A stretch of DNA of 7,124 bases, from contig JAGOCT010000087.1 in NCBI GenBank assembly GCA_017998585.1, forward strand, positions 1-7,124, written 5' to 3'. The DNA comes from Candidatus Cloacimonadota bacterium. Lineage in GTDB: Bacteria > Cloacimonadota > Cloacimonadia > Cloacimonadales > WRIO01. This document shows, piece by piece, positions 1-6,990 of this stretch (positions within the stretch are counted from its first letter, which is position 1; every line of letters begins with the position of its first letter). Under the pieces are notes generated by a model. The model was not told the DNA's origin, made no database searches, and saw only the letters and a program-made list of their open reading frames with translations. A program made the translations under genes and the position numbers.

Positions 1-1
1 T

Positions 2-1621
2 CATGAAGGTGGTAAAGTAAACATTGATGTTATTGACGATGGAGCTGGTATTGATGCTAAAAAAGTCCTCAGAAAAGCCCTTGAAAAAAATGTGATAACA
101 GAGGCAGATGCGAAGAAATTAACTGAAAAACAAATACTTGAACTGATTTTTGCTCCTGGATTCTCGACTGCAGATCAGGTTTCTGATGTATCTGGTCGTG
201 GTGTCGGGATGGATGTTGTTAAAACAAACATTGAAAAACTGGGCGGATCTGTCAGCCTTGATTCCAAACCGGATCATGGAACGACTGTCAACTTAAAACT
301 ACCACTAACGCTCGCTATTATCCCTTCTCTAATCATAAAAACAGAAAATATGCACTTTGCTTTACCTCAGGTGGCATTGAAGGAACTTGTCAGAGTTAAA
401 AAAGGAGATACTCACCGTAGAATTGAAAAAGTGAATGAATCCCCTGTACTAAGACTCAGAAATAAGTTACTTCCAATTGTTTACTTAAATGAAGTTTTGG
501 GAATTTCAAAAAGAAATGAAGATTTAGAGATAACACGAGTACTTGTTTTAAAACATGATATCAATGAGTTTGGTCTTGTTGTGGATGAAATTGTTGGAAA
601 TGAAGAAATTGTTGTGAAATCAATCCCACATTTTTTCAAGACATCTACTTGTTATTCAGGTACAACAATTATGGGTGACGGGTCAGTATCTCTTATTCTT
701 GATATTTCAGGTATTGCCAATAAAGCAAAATTGAATTTTAATTCGATAAAAGAGCAGGAAAAAGCGATTAAAGTTGAAGAAGAAATTGAAACAAAGGTAT
801 CAGCTGAACATCAGAATATTCTGCTTTTTGAAAATGCTGAACAAGAATTTTTTGCATTAAATCTTGATTTAATCAAACGTATAGAAAAGCTGGAAAACTC
901 TAAGTTTGAAATGGTTGGAGAAAAAGAATATATCGAACATGAGAATAAGAGCCTGAGAGTAGTACGCCTGGAACATTATTTACCAGTTCGCTCTCGCCAA
1001 TCTCAAAATGAATTTAGATATGTAATTATTCCAAAATTACTTGAAACACCAATCGGAATCATTGCTCATAAGATTATCGATTCTCTTTCTGCCCAAATTC
1101 ACATTGACACGGAAAATATCACATCTAAAGGTTTAATTGGGTCTGCACTGCTTGATAATAAACTGGTTCTTTTCCCTGATATTTATCAAATAGTAGAAAT
1201 GGCAGAACCTGAAAAAACATCTCTTAAGACTCATAATGAAAATGCAAAATATAAAATCTTAGTTGTTGAAGACACTTCCTTCTTTAGAACGCTTGAGAAA
1301 CAATATTTTGAATCTGCAGGTTATGTTGTTGAGACAGCCTTTGACGGTCTTGATGCTTTGAAAAAGATAGCCAGTAAACACTATGATCTGTTTATAGTCG
1401 ATCTGCTGATGCCTCGTATGGACGGATATGAGTTTACCCGTGAAGTCCGAAAAAATGCTAAATTTATCAACACACCTTGTATCGCAGTTACCACATTAAC
1501 CAGTGAAGATAGTCGCATTAAAGCAAAAGAAGCCGGTTTTGATGCCTATGAAATCAAAATTCATAAGGATAAACTGCTTGACACTGTCAAATTACTCTTA
1601 AACGCAGAAAAGTTCGAATAA
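2..1621 (+). CDS. cheA: Hybrid chemotaxis histidine kinase CheA (3' part): ATPase, CheW, CheW-like and receiver domains
   Basis: This is the C-terminal 539 residues of a CheA kinase. The open frame runs in from the window edge, so the GTG at 92 is internal and the Hpt, dimerisation and N-box parts lie upstream. Residues are numbered from position 2. The ATP-binding domain (about 1-101) shows the G1 box DDGAGID (12-18), the F-box region FAPGF (50-54) and the G2 box GRGVGMD (65-71). A CheW/P5 domain follows (about 102-245, starting PLTLAI), then a more divergent second CheW-like domain (about 269-403). A receiver domain (about 415-537) has acidic residues E423/D424, phospho-acceptor D467, T497 and conserved K519. 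CheA autophosphorylates in response to chemoreceptors at the membrane array and passes phosphate to CheY-type regulators. The fused receiver may act as a phosphate sink or an extra output (inference). No other che gene follows, and a terminator lies 12 bases after the stop, so cheA is probably the last gene of its operon. Confidence 0.95.
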   Translation, partial: HEGGKVNIDVIDDGAGIDAKKVLRKALEKNVITEADAKKLTEKQILELIFAPGFSTADQVSDVSGRGVGMDVVKTNIEKLGGSVSLDSKPDHGTTVNLKLPLTLAIIPSLIIKTENMHFALPQVALKELVRVKKGDTHRRIEKVNESPVLRLRNKLLPIVYLNEVLGISKRNEDLEITRVLVLKHDINEFGLVVDEIVGNEEIVVKSIPHFFKTSTCYSGTTIMGDGSVSLILDISGIANKAKLNFNSIKEQEKAIKVEEEIETKVSAEHQNILLFENAEQEFFALNLDLIKRIEKLENSKFEMVGEKEYIEHENKSLRVVRLEHYLPVRSRQSQNEFRYVIIPKLLETPIGIIAHKIIDSLSAQIHIDTENITSKGLIGSALLDNKLVLFPDIYQIVEMAEPEKTSLKTHNENAKYKILVVEDTSFFRTLEKQYFESAGYVVETAFDGLDALKKIASKHYDLFIVDLLMPRMDGYEFTREVRKNAKFINTPCIAVTTLTSEDSRIKAKEAGFDAYEIKIHKDKLLDTVKLLLNAEKFE

Positions 1622-1633
1622 ATAGTCTTTTTA

Positions 1634-1676
1634 AAGCGGTATAATGCTCAAGCAATATACCGCTTATTTATTTTTT
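1634..1676 (+). terminator. Intrinsic terminator after cheA
   Basis: A perfect 10-bp stem is formed by AAGCGGTATA (1634-1643) and TATACCGCTT (1656-1665). The 12-base loop can form a further small TGC/GCA stem. A T-rich tail ending in six T (1671-1676) follows. It starts 12 bases after the cheA stop and should separate cheA from the transporter gene. Confidence 0.88.
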
Positions 1677-1764
1677 ACACAGAATATTGGATAATTACCT
1701 TCACTAATCTATTAAATCAAACAAAAAACTATATTAATGATGAGAATGGTGTTTTTATAAACTC

Positions 1765-1769
1765 AGGAG
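1765..1769 (+). promoter_or_regulatory. Ribosome binding site of the EamA transporter gene
   Basis: AGGAG lies four bases before the ATG at 1774. It supports this start over the next in-frame Met (residue 32), which would remove the first membrane segment. Confidence 0.75.
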
Positions 1770-1773
1770 TAAA

Positions 1774-2658
1774 ATGAATCTTGGCTTAACATATGCATTT
1801 ATTGCACTGTTTCTTTGGGGAATACACGGACCTGCAGGTCGCTTTCTTGCGTTGCAGGGTGTTGACATGTACTTTGTATTTGCTGCTCGTTTCTGGATTG
1901 GCAGTCTGGTCTTTTTTCTTTATCTTTTTTATAAAAAAGCTTTAAATTTCTCATGGAGTAATCACTGGAAAACAGTTCTTTTTGTTTCACTCATTGGTGT
2001 TTTTGGTAATTCTCTGGTCTATCATCTAGCCTTAATATATTTACCCGGGACATTTGTCATGATATTAGAAAACCTTTCACCACTGTTTGTATTATTTGCC
2101 TCCTACTTTTACATGAATATAAAGCCCAATCGCAAAGAAATTCTCGCATTATTGTTTTCTTTTTTAGGAATACTATTGATTGTTTCAGGAAAAGATAAAT
2201 TTCCAGAATTACAGTCAGGTTATTATAAAGGCATCCTACTTGGTTTACTGACTGGATTGTCCTTTGGAGCTTATACCTATTACTCAGGACAATTTGTAAA
2301 ACCCTACAGACATACACCAATTCATATTATCCAATTCTTATTGAAAGTATTTATTATATCCAGTGTTTTAGGAACTCCCTTTTTAATCTTTAGTCAGTCG
2401 AAACCTCATACGACCATCCAGTGGTTTTGGATTTTTGAAATGGGAATTTTTCAGTCAGGATTTGCTTACTTATTCTGGAATTACGCATTGGCTCATTTGA
2501 AAACCAATATCGTGTCTATACTGTTTTTATTGACCATTTTATTTACTACAATTAATGAAATTCTGTTTCTTAACCTGAAGCTAAACTGGTATTTAATAAC
2601 AGGTGCCATGTTCATTATAATTGCAGGTTACATAACCTCAATACAAAAAAAAATGTAG
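1774..2658 (+). CDS. EamA-family (drug/metabolite transporter superfamily) permease
   Basis: The 294-residue, very hydrophobic protein has the usual length and pattern of a 10-TM DMT permease built from two tandem EamA repeats (about 4-138 and 150-290). Family-like features are the start YAFIALFLWGIHGPAGR (8-24), the segment around ENLSPLFVLFASYF at the end of the first repeat followed by a GILLIVSGK segment, and the second-repeat end with FWNYAL and a final GYITS before a short basic tail. Such proteins sit in the inner membrane and move small metabolites, often exporting amino acids or nucleobases; nothing here fixes the substrate. AGGAG precedes the ATG. The gene follows the cheA terminator and has no convincing promoter or terminator of its own. 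Codons just before the TAG include a run of nine A (2645-2653). Family assignment is firm, function open. Confidence 0.9.
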   Translation: MNLGLTYAFIALFLWGIHGPAGRFLALQGVDMYFVFAARFWIGSLVFFLYLFYKKALNFSWSNHWKTVLFVSLIGVFGNSLVYHLALIYLPGTFVMILENLSPLFVLFASYFYMNIKPNRKEILALLFSFLGILLIVSGKDKFPELQSGYYKGILLGLLTGLSFGAYTYYSGQFVKPYRHTPIHIIQFLLKVFIISSVLGTPFLIFSQSKPHTTIQWFWIFEMGIFQSGFAYLFWNYALAHLKTNIVSILFLLTILFTTINEILFLNLKLNWYLITGAMFIIIAGYITSIQKKM

Positions 2659-2763
2659 CATAGACTACCCGCTTGAAACGAATTCCAGACATTTGATATT
2701 ATGCTTGTTGAAGTGTTATAGCTTAAGTAACCAGCTGACCTAAATCCTGCTATCCTCATTTTG

Positions 2764-2774
2764 ATCTCAGAGAT
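2764..2774. promoter_or_regulatory. Short odd palindrome upstream of the buk promoter (possible operator)
   Basis: ATCTC-A-GAGAT is a perfect 5+1+5 inverted repeat ending 23 bases before the -35 box of the buk promoter. Its position would suit an activator site, but an 11-base palindrome is easily found by chance in AT-rich DNA. The rest of the 203-base gap between the transporter and buk shows no gene and no clear terminator. Confidence 0.2.
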
Positions 2775-2797
2775 AGATAAATGTCCAGGGAAAATCA

Positions 2798-2826
2798 TTG
2801 ACACAAAAGATTATTTATGATATTAT
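2798..2826 (+). promoter_or_regulatory. Sigma70-type promoter of buk
   Basis: A perfect -35 box TTGACA (2798-2803) is followed after exactly 17 bases by TATTAT (2821-2826), five of six matches to the -10 consensus. Transcription would begin near 2833, giving a leader of about 29 bases that contains the GGAGG ribosome binding site. There is no room for a riboswitch, so control would act at initiation. Confidence 0.75.
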
Positions 2827-2852
2827 GGCAACAAATAAAAAATTAAAGATAT

Positions 2853-2857
2853 GGAGG
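2853..2857 (+). promoter_or_regulatory. Ribosome binding site of buk
   Basis: GGAGG lies four bases before the ATG at 2862 and is the strongest Shine-Dalgarno site in the window. Confidence 0.8.
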
Positions 2858-2861
2858 ACAA

Positions 2862-3935
2862 ATGAACTATCGTATTTTATCAATCAATCCGGGTTCAACA
2901 TCTACAAAAATTTCAGTATTTGATGATGATAAAGAAATTTTCATCAAAACCTTAAGACATGATCCGGCAGAATTAGACAAGGTAGGTTCAATTCTTGAGC
3001 AAGATCAATTCCGTAAAGCATTGGTGATTGAAGCAATGAAAGAAAACAATGTGGAACCTTCAACGCTTGATGCAGTTGTTGGACGTGGTGGTTTAGTTCG
3101 TCCTGTTCATGGAGGAACTTATAAAATTACGCAGAAAATGTTGGATGATTTAAAAGATCCACATATCTGGGGTAGAATTCATGCATCAAATTTAGGCGCT
3201 TTTATTGCTAAATCTATCGCTGATGAATTAAACATTCCCTGCTATATCGTTGACCCTGTAACAGTAGATGAGTTTGAAGATATTGCTCGTATCTCTGGTG
3301 TTCCTGAAATAGAAAGAAAATCTTTGTTTCATGCCTTAAATATTCGCTATACAGCCCGTCAATTAGGGAAAAAATTAAACAAAAAGTTTGAGGAAACCAA
3401 CATGATTGGTGCTCACATGGGTGGAGGAATCTCTGTTGCAGCAATTAAACAAGGAAATGTCGTTGACGTAAACAATGCACTTTTAGGTATGGGACCATTC
3501 TCTCCTCAGAGAGCTGGTGCATTACCAATTGGTGATGTCATGGATATGGCTTTCAGTGGCAAATATACAAAAAAAGACCTTGCAAATTATTTTACCAAAA
3601 CAGCTGGTTTGATGGCCTATTTAGGAACTGATGACGGCAGAGTAGTTGGTGAAAGAATTGAAGCCGGTGACACTGAAGCGAAAAGAATTTTTGATGCGAT
3701 GATCTACCAGGTAGCAAAAGAAATTGGTGCATGTGCAGCGGCATTATCAGGCAAAGTAGATGGTATTTTCTTAACTGGCGGTTTAGCTTATGGCAAATAT
3801 TTCACAGAAGAATTATCAAAACGCGTAGCGTTTATCGCACCCGTATATATTTTCCCTGGTGAATTCGAAATGGAAGCCCTCACACAAGGTGGTGTACGTG
3901 TTCTAAAGGGCTTGGAAGAAGCAAGAGAATATTAA
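2862..3935 (+). CDS. buk: Butyrate kinase
   Basis: This 357-residue protein belongs to the acetate/butyrate kinase group of the ASKHA fold and matches the usual butyrate kinase length (about 355-360; acetate kinases are near 400). It converts butyryl-phosphate and ADP to butyrate and ATP in the cytoplasm, the energy-yielding last step after phosphotransbutyrylase. Visible motifs are the N-terminal phosphate loop NPGSTSTK (9-16), GRGG (74-77), the HMGGG loop (185-189), the RAGALPIGD and GLMAYLGTDDGR segments, and the C-terminal phosphate-binding TGG (305-307). GGAGG four bases before the ATG fixes the start. No phosphotransbutyrylase gene is adjacent, unlike the common ptb-buk arrangement, and the gene is bracketed by its own promoter and terminator, so it appears monocistronic. 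Some members prefer branched-chain acids such as isobutyrate, which would fit amino acid fermentation; the sequence alone does not decide between them. Confidence 0.95.
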   Translation: MNYRILSINPGSTSTKISVFDDDKEIFIKTLRHDPAELDKVGSILEQDQFRKALVIEAMKENNVEPSTLDAVVGRGGLVRPVHGGTYKITQKMLDDLKDPHIWGRIHASNLGAFIAKSIADELNIPCYIVDPVTVDEFEDIARISGVPEIERKSLFHALNIRYTARQLGKKLNKKFEETNMIGAHMGGGISVAAIKQGNVVDVNNALLGMGPFSPQRAGALPIGDVMDMAFSGKYTKKDLANYFTKTAGLMAYLGTDDGRVVGERIEAGDTEAKRIFDAMIYQVAKEIGACAAALSGKVDGIFLTGGLAYGKYFTEELSKRVAFIAPVYIFPGEFEMEALTQGGVRVLKGLEEAREY

Positions 3936-3956
3936 TATTGATCATTTTATACTTTG

Positions 3957-3985
3957 AAAAGCCTCTGAAATCAGAGGCTTTTCTT
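3957..3985 (+). terminator. Intrinsic terminator after buk
   Basis: An 11-bp perfect stem pairs AAAAGCCTCTG (3957-3967) with CAGAGGCTTTT (3972-3982) around the tetraloop AAAT. The T run is part of the 3' arm and continues as TTCTT. It starts 21 bases after the buk stop. The A tract on the 5' side would also let it work in the minus direction, but no minus-strand gene is seen nearby. Confidence 0.9.
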
Positions 3986-4038
3986 AATTTTGGTATGTTT
4001 CATGCATATATAAAATCTGAGGATTTTAAAAATAAAAA

Positions 4039-4043
4039 AGAGG
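4039..4043 (+). promoter_or_regulatory. Ribosome binding site of the M28 peptidase gene
   Basis: AGAGG lies nine bases before the ATG at 4053. It supports the start that places a complete signal peptide at the N-terminus. Confidence 0.6.
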
Positions 4044-4052
4044 AAACCTGTT

Positions 4053-6932
4053 ATGAAAAAAAACTTACTCCTTTTATTAGGCTTATTATTCATAAGCTTG
4101 TCACTTAATGCAATCGATAAACTCATTTTAATCGATCTTTCAAAAATAAGCAATTTAAATGTGCTGGAAGAATTAAAAATCAATGTTGTGATGCAAAACA
4201 ATGAAAAAGTGCTATGCGTAACGGAACATACAAAAAGTCTAGATGACAATAACATCGAGTATAAGCTCATTTCAAATGATATCATCAATGATCCGGTATA
4301 TATACTAACCTCTCGTATTCATGAGGATATCAGTGCTTCCTTTCAATCCAAAAACATTGTTTTAAACGATCAAAGTCAACTTATCATTAAAGACAATTCA
4401 TTATCAGAGCTTGACTTATTAAAGAAAAACATAAAAGCAGTGAAAATTGAAAGAACTGCCAGATTATATAAAAATGAAAAAACACTTTATCAAAATGATA
4501 TAAAAAATCCTTTACCTGTCGATCAAAATGTGATCAATTATATCAATGCAGACTCAATTGCCGCTTTTGTTCAACATTTACAAGATTTTCAAACCCGATA
4601 TGCTTTACATCCAAATCGTTTTACTGTCTCAGAATGGATTAAGAATCAGTTTATCAGAATTGGCTATACAAATGTTATCGTTGATTCATTTTATCATAGC
4701 GGATATCAAGTTTGGCAAAAAAACGTTGTTGCGGTTATGCCTGGCTCTGAGTTAACAGATCAGTATGTCGTAATCGGTGGTCATCATGACTCAATTGTCA
4801 ATTCTGGCTATGATGATGCGATGATCTTTGCACCAGGAGCTGATGATAATGCCTCTGGAACTGCTGCTGTATTTGAAATTGCCCGTGCAATGAAACTTGC
4901 GAACTACCAGAGTAAAACCAATATACGTTTCTGCACTTATGCAATGGAGGAATTTGGGCTTTGGGGCAGTAAATTTGACGCTTATGTTTCAGCTCAAAAT
5001 CAAATGAAGATTAGAGCGATGATAAACAATGATATGATTGCCAGCCAAATCTCTGATAACTGGGAAGCACACCTACAAACATATACAGGCGGAGATTTTT
5101 TAACTCAACTTGCGATCCATTATATTGAACAAATGCCCAATCTTTCGTACAGAATCAGTAATACCAATACTGCTGGCTCTGATTCCTGGTCTTACTGGAC
5201 AAATGGTTATCCGGCTATCTTTTTAGCTGAAAGTGAATTCAGCCCATATTATCATTCCTTCAATGATATTACAGATTATTGTAATTTTCCTTACGCACAA
5301 CAAATGGTTAAGCTTGGTGCTTCTATGCTGATGTATATGTCAGAAATACCCACCACGCCTGAAAATTTTGTCCTTAGGAATGTTGGAAATGGTTCTCAGA
5401 TTCAGGCAAGCTGGTCAGCAATACCAGATATTGGTGATGTTGATTACAGAGTAACAGTTTATGATGAAAATGATAATCTGGTAATGAATTACATGACTAA
5501 TCAGACCCTTATAATAGTCAATAATCTAACAGAAGGTAATCTTTATAAAATCCAGTTAAATGCCATTATTGATGAAGTCTCTTCACTTGTTCTTGAAAGA
5601 CAAATCAGACCTGCCAGCATCCCACAAATGGTATCAAATTTTCACATTTCTCCGACTTGGTCTGGGATCCAAATCAACTGGGATGCAAATCAAGAATTGG
5701 ATGTTCAAAATTATCGGATTTATGTCTCAGATAATGAAACAACACAAGGCAATTTGTTAACAGAATTACCAGCATCTACCATTACCTATTCAACAAACCC
5801 TTCAAATCCTGCTATATTAAAATATTACCGAATGACTTGTAAAGATTCTGATGGCAACGAAAGTGAAGTAAGTCAGGCAATTGGTGCACGTCCTTATACG
5901 ATGGGGCATGGGATTTTAGTACTTGATGACACATTTAATGGAACAGGAACAGTTGTTTTCCCTACAGATGAACAGGTGGACAACTATTACAACCGCTTAT
6001 TCAGTGCATATCCAGTTGATCAGATTGAGCTGTCTTCACTAAACCGTGATTTAAACATTTTCGATCTCTGTGCTTTTTCAATGGTTTTTTATCATAGAAA
6101 TACTTCAAACTCCAGTGATATTATTCCTTTCACACCTGTTCTTGCTGATTATCTTGATAATGGGGGTAAATTAATCATATCAGCTTATAAACCATCTCAG
6201 ATTTTTAATACTTATCCTGGTTACCCAGCTAATTTCCCTTCAGGCACGTTTGTCAGAGATTATCTCAAAATCCAATCATCTGAATTAAATACTGCTGCCC
6301 GTTTTCAATCTGCGCAACCTTTAAGTCAAAATTATGCTGTTGTAAGCTGCGATACGACTAAAACCCATATCAATATGCAGTACAGACTTAAAGACATCGA
6401 ATCACTCACTCCTTCTGGACAAGGAGTAGCTGTCTATGCATACGAATCAGGTTATGATAACTCAGCTACACAGGCTGTAATGGATGGTCAAAAAACAGGA
6501 GTATTATACAACGGGACTGATTTTAAAACTTTAACATTGAGCTTTCCATTATACCAAATGAAAGAAAATGAGGCACAGGCTCTTATCAATAATACAATTT
6601 CACTCTTTGGGGGCATCAACACCACAGATTCTCACATAGGCACAAAACCTGTAACAAGCTATCTTAAGCATAATTATCCTAATCCTTTCAACCCAGTTAC
6701 TCACATTTCTTATGTACTGACAAAACAAGAAAATGTTGAAATCAACATATATAACGTAAAAGGACAACTGCTCAAATCATTTAAAAATGGATTACAAAAC
6801 GCAGGGGACCATCAGGTAGTTTGGGATGGAACTGATGATTCTTCTCACCAGGCTCCCTCTGGTATCTATTTCTATACATTAAGTCTAAACGGGAAAAATA
6901 TACAGGCTAAAAAAATGCTGTTACTAAAATAG
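4053..6932 (+). CDS. Secreted M28-family zinc aminopeptidase with FN3-like repeats and a C-terminal FlgD-like/T9SS sorting domain
   Basis: The 959-residue protein starts with a signal peptide (MKKN, then a Leu-rich core, likely cut after LNA near residue 20). A propeptide-like region (about 21-160) precedes the M28 catalytic domain (about 165-430). The full two-zinc site is visible: H244 and D246 in GGHHDS, bridging D265 in GADDNASG, general base E299 and ligand E300 in AMEEFG, D327 in NNDM, and H401 in YYHSFND. Spacing is close to the Vibrio proteolyticus aminopeptidase (E-to-D 27 residues in both), but the Cys pair of that enzyme is absent. Two FN3-like domains follow (about 433-525 and 525-615), then an alpha/beta-like module (about 617-855) that I cannot assign with confidence. 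The end (about 870-959) holds NYPNPFNP and finishes SGIYFY...KKMLLLK, a sorting module that directs export and surface attachment in FCB bacteria. It probably trims N-terminal residues from peptides outside the cell. Exact substrate is unknown. Confidence 0.93.
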   Translation: MKKNLLLLLGLLFISLSLNAIDKLILIDLSKISNLNVLEELKINVVMQNNEKVLCVTEHTKSLDDNNIEYKLISNDIINDPVYILTSRIHEDISASFQSKNIVLNDQSQLIIKDNSLSELDLLKKNIKAVKIERTARLYKNEKTLYQNDIKNPLPVDQNVINYINADSIAAFVQHLQDFQTRYALHPNRFTVSEWIKNQFIRIGYTNVIVDSFYHSGYQVWQKNVVAVMPGSELTDQYVVIGGHHDSIVNSGYDDAMIFAPGADDNASGTAAVFEIARAMKLANYQSKTNIRFCTYAMEEFGLWGSKFDAYVSAQNQMKIRAMINNDMIASQISDNWEAHLQTYTGGDFLTQLAIHYIEQMPNLSYRISNTNTAGSDSWSYWTNGYPAIFLAESEFSPYYHSFNDITDYCNFPYAQQMVKLGASMLMYMSEIPTTPENFVLRNVGNGSQIQASWSAIPDIGDVDYRVTVYDENDNLVMNYMTNQTLIIVNNLTEGNLYKIQLNAIIDEVSSLVLERQIRPASIPQMVSNFHISPTWSGIQINWDANQELDVQNYRIYVSDNETTQGNLLTELPASTITYSTNPSNPAILKYYRMTCKDSDGNESEVSQAIGARPYTMGHGILVLDDTFNGTGTVVFPTDEQVDNYYNRLFSAYPVDQIELSSLNRDLNIFDLCAFSMVFYHRNTSNSSDIIPFTPVLADYLDNGGKLIISAYKPSQIFNTYPGYPANFPSGTFVRDYLKIQSSELNTAARFQSAQPLSQNYAVVSCDTTKTHINMQYRLKDIESLTPSGQGVAVYAYESGYDNSATQAVMDGQKTGVLYNGTDFKTLTLSFPLYQMKENEAQALINNTISLFGGINTTDSHIGTKPVTSYLKHNYPNPFNPVTHISYVLTKQENVEINIYNVKGQLLKSFKNGLQNAGDHQVVWDGTDDSSHQAPSGIYFYTLSLNGKNIQAKKMLLLK

Positions 6933-6953
6933 ACAAAAAACCTCTTTATCTAT

Positions 6954-6985
6954 AAAGCCAGTCATTTGGACTGGCTTTTTTATTT
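6954..6985 (+). terminator. Intrinsic terminator after the M28 peptidase gene
   Basis: A perfect 10-bp stem pairs AAAGCCAGTC (6954-6963) with GACTGGCTTT (6969-6978) around the loop ATTTG, followed by a T-rich tail. It starts 21 bases after the TAG stop. Confidence 0.9.
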
Positions 6986-6990
6986 ATTTA

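Noticed and set aside
1687..1735. Possible promoter of the transporter gene (TTGGAT-17-TATTAA, or TATATT at 1730)
   Set aside because: The boxes match the consensus at only three and four of six positions, and TATATT has no -35 partner. Such matches are expected by chance in AT-rich DNA.
1799..2320. Two minus-strand open frames inside the transporter gene
   Set aside because: They are short, lie wholly within a clear membrane protein gene, and have no family features or convincing start signals.
3214..3444. Minus-strand open frame inside buk
   Set aside because: It lies across conserved kinase coding sequence, including the HMGGG loop, and its translation is a compositional artefact.
3984..4012. 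Possible promoter of the peptidase gene (TTAATT-17-TATATA)
   Set aside because: The -35 match is weak (three of six) and overlaps the tail of the buk terminator. A promoter must exist somewhere in this 70-base gap unless there is read-through, but I cannot place it.
3971..4288. Minus-strand open frame of 105 codons overlapping the peptidase start
   Set aside because: It is antisense to the signal peptide and propeptide of a well-supported gene, ends inside the buk terminator hairpin, and its product is a low-complexity Ser/Phe/Ile-rich string with no recognisable domain.
4546..5760. Two short plus-strand frames (4546-4755 and 5560-5760) in another frame of the peptidase gene
   Set aside because: Both sit inside the catalytic or FN3-like coding region and show no domain or independent ribosome binding site.
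617..6612. Idea that the genes form a single defence or secretion system
   Set aside because: The four products belong to well-known unrelated families, and three of the four are separated by strong terminators. Nothing shows a shared function.
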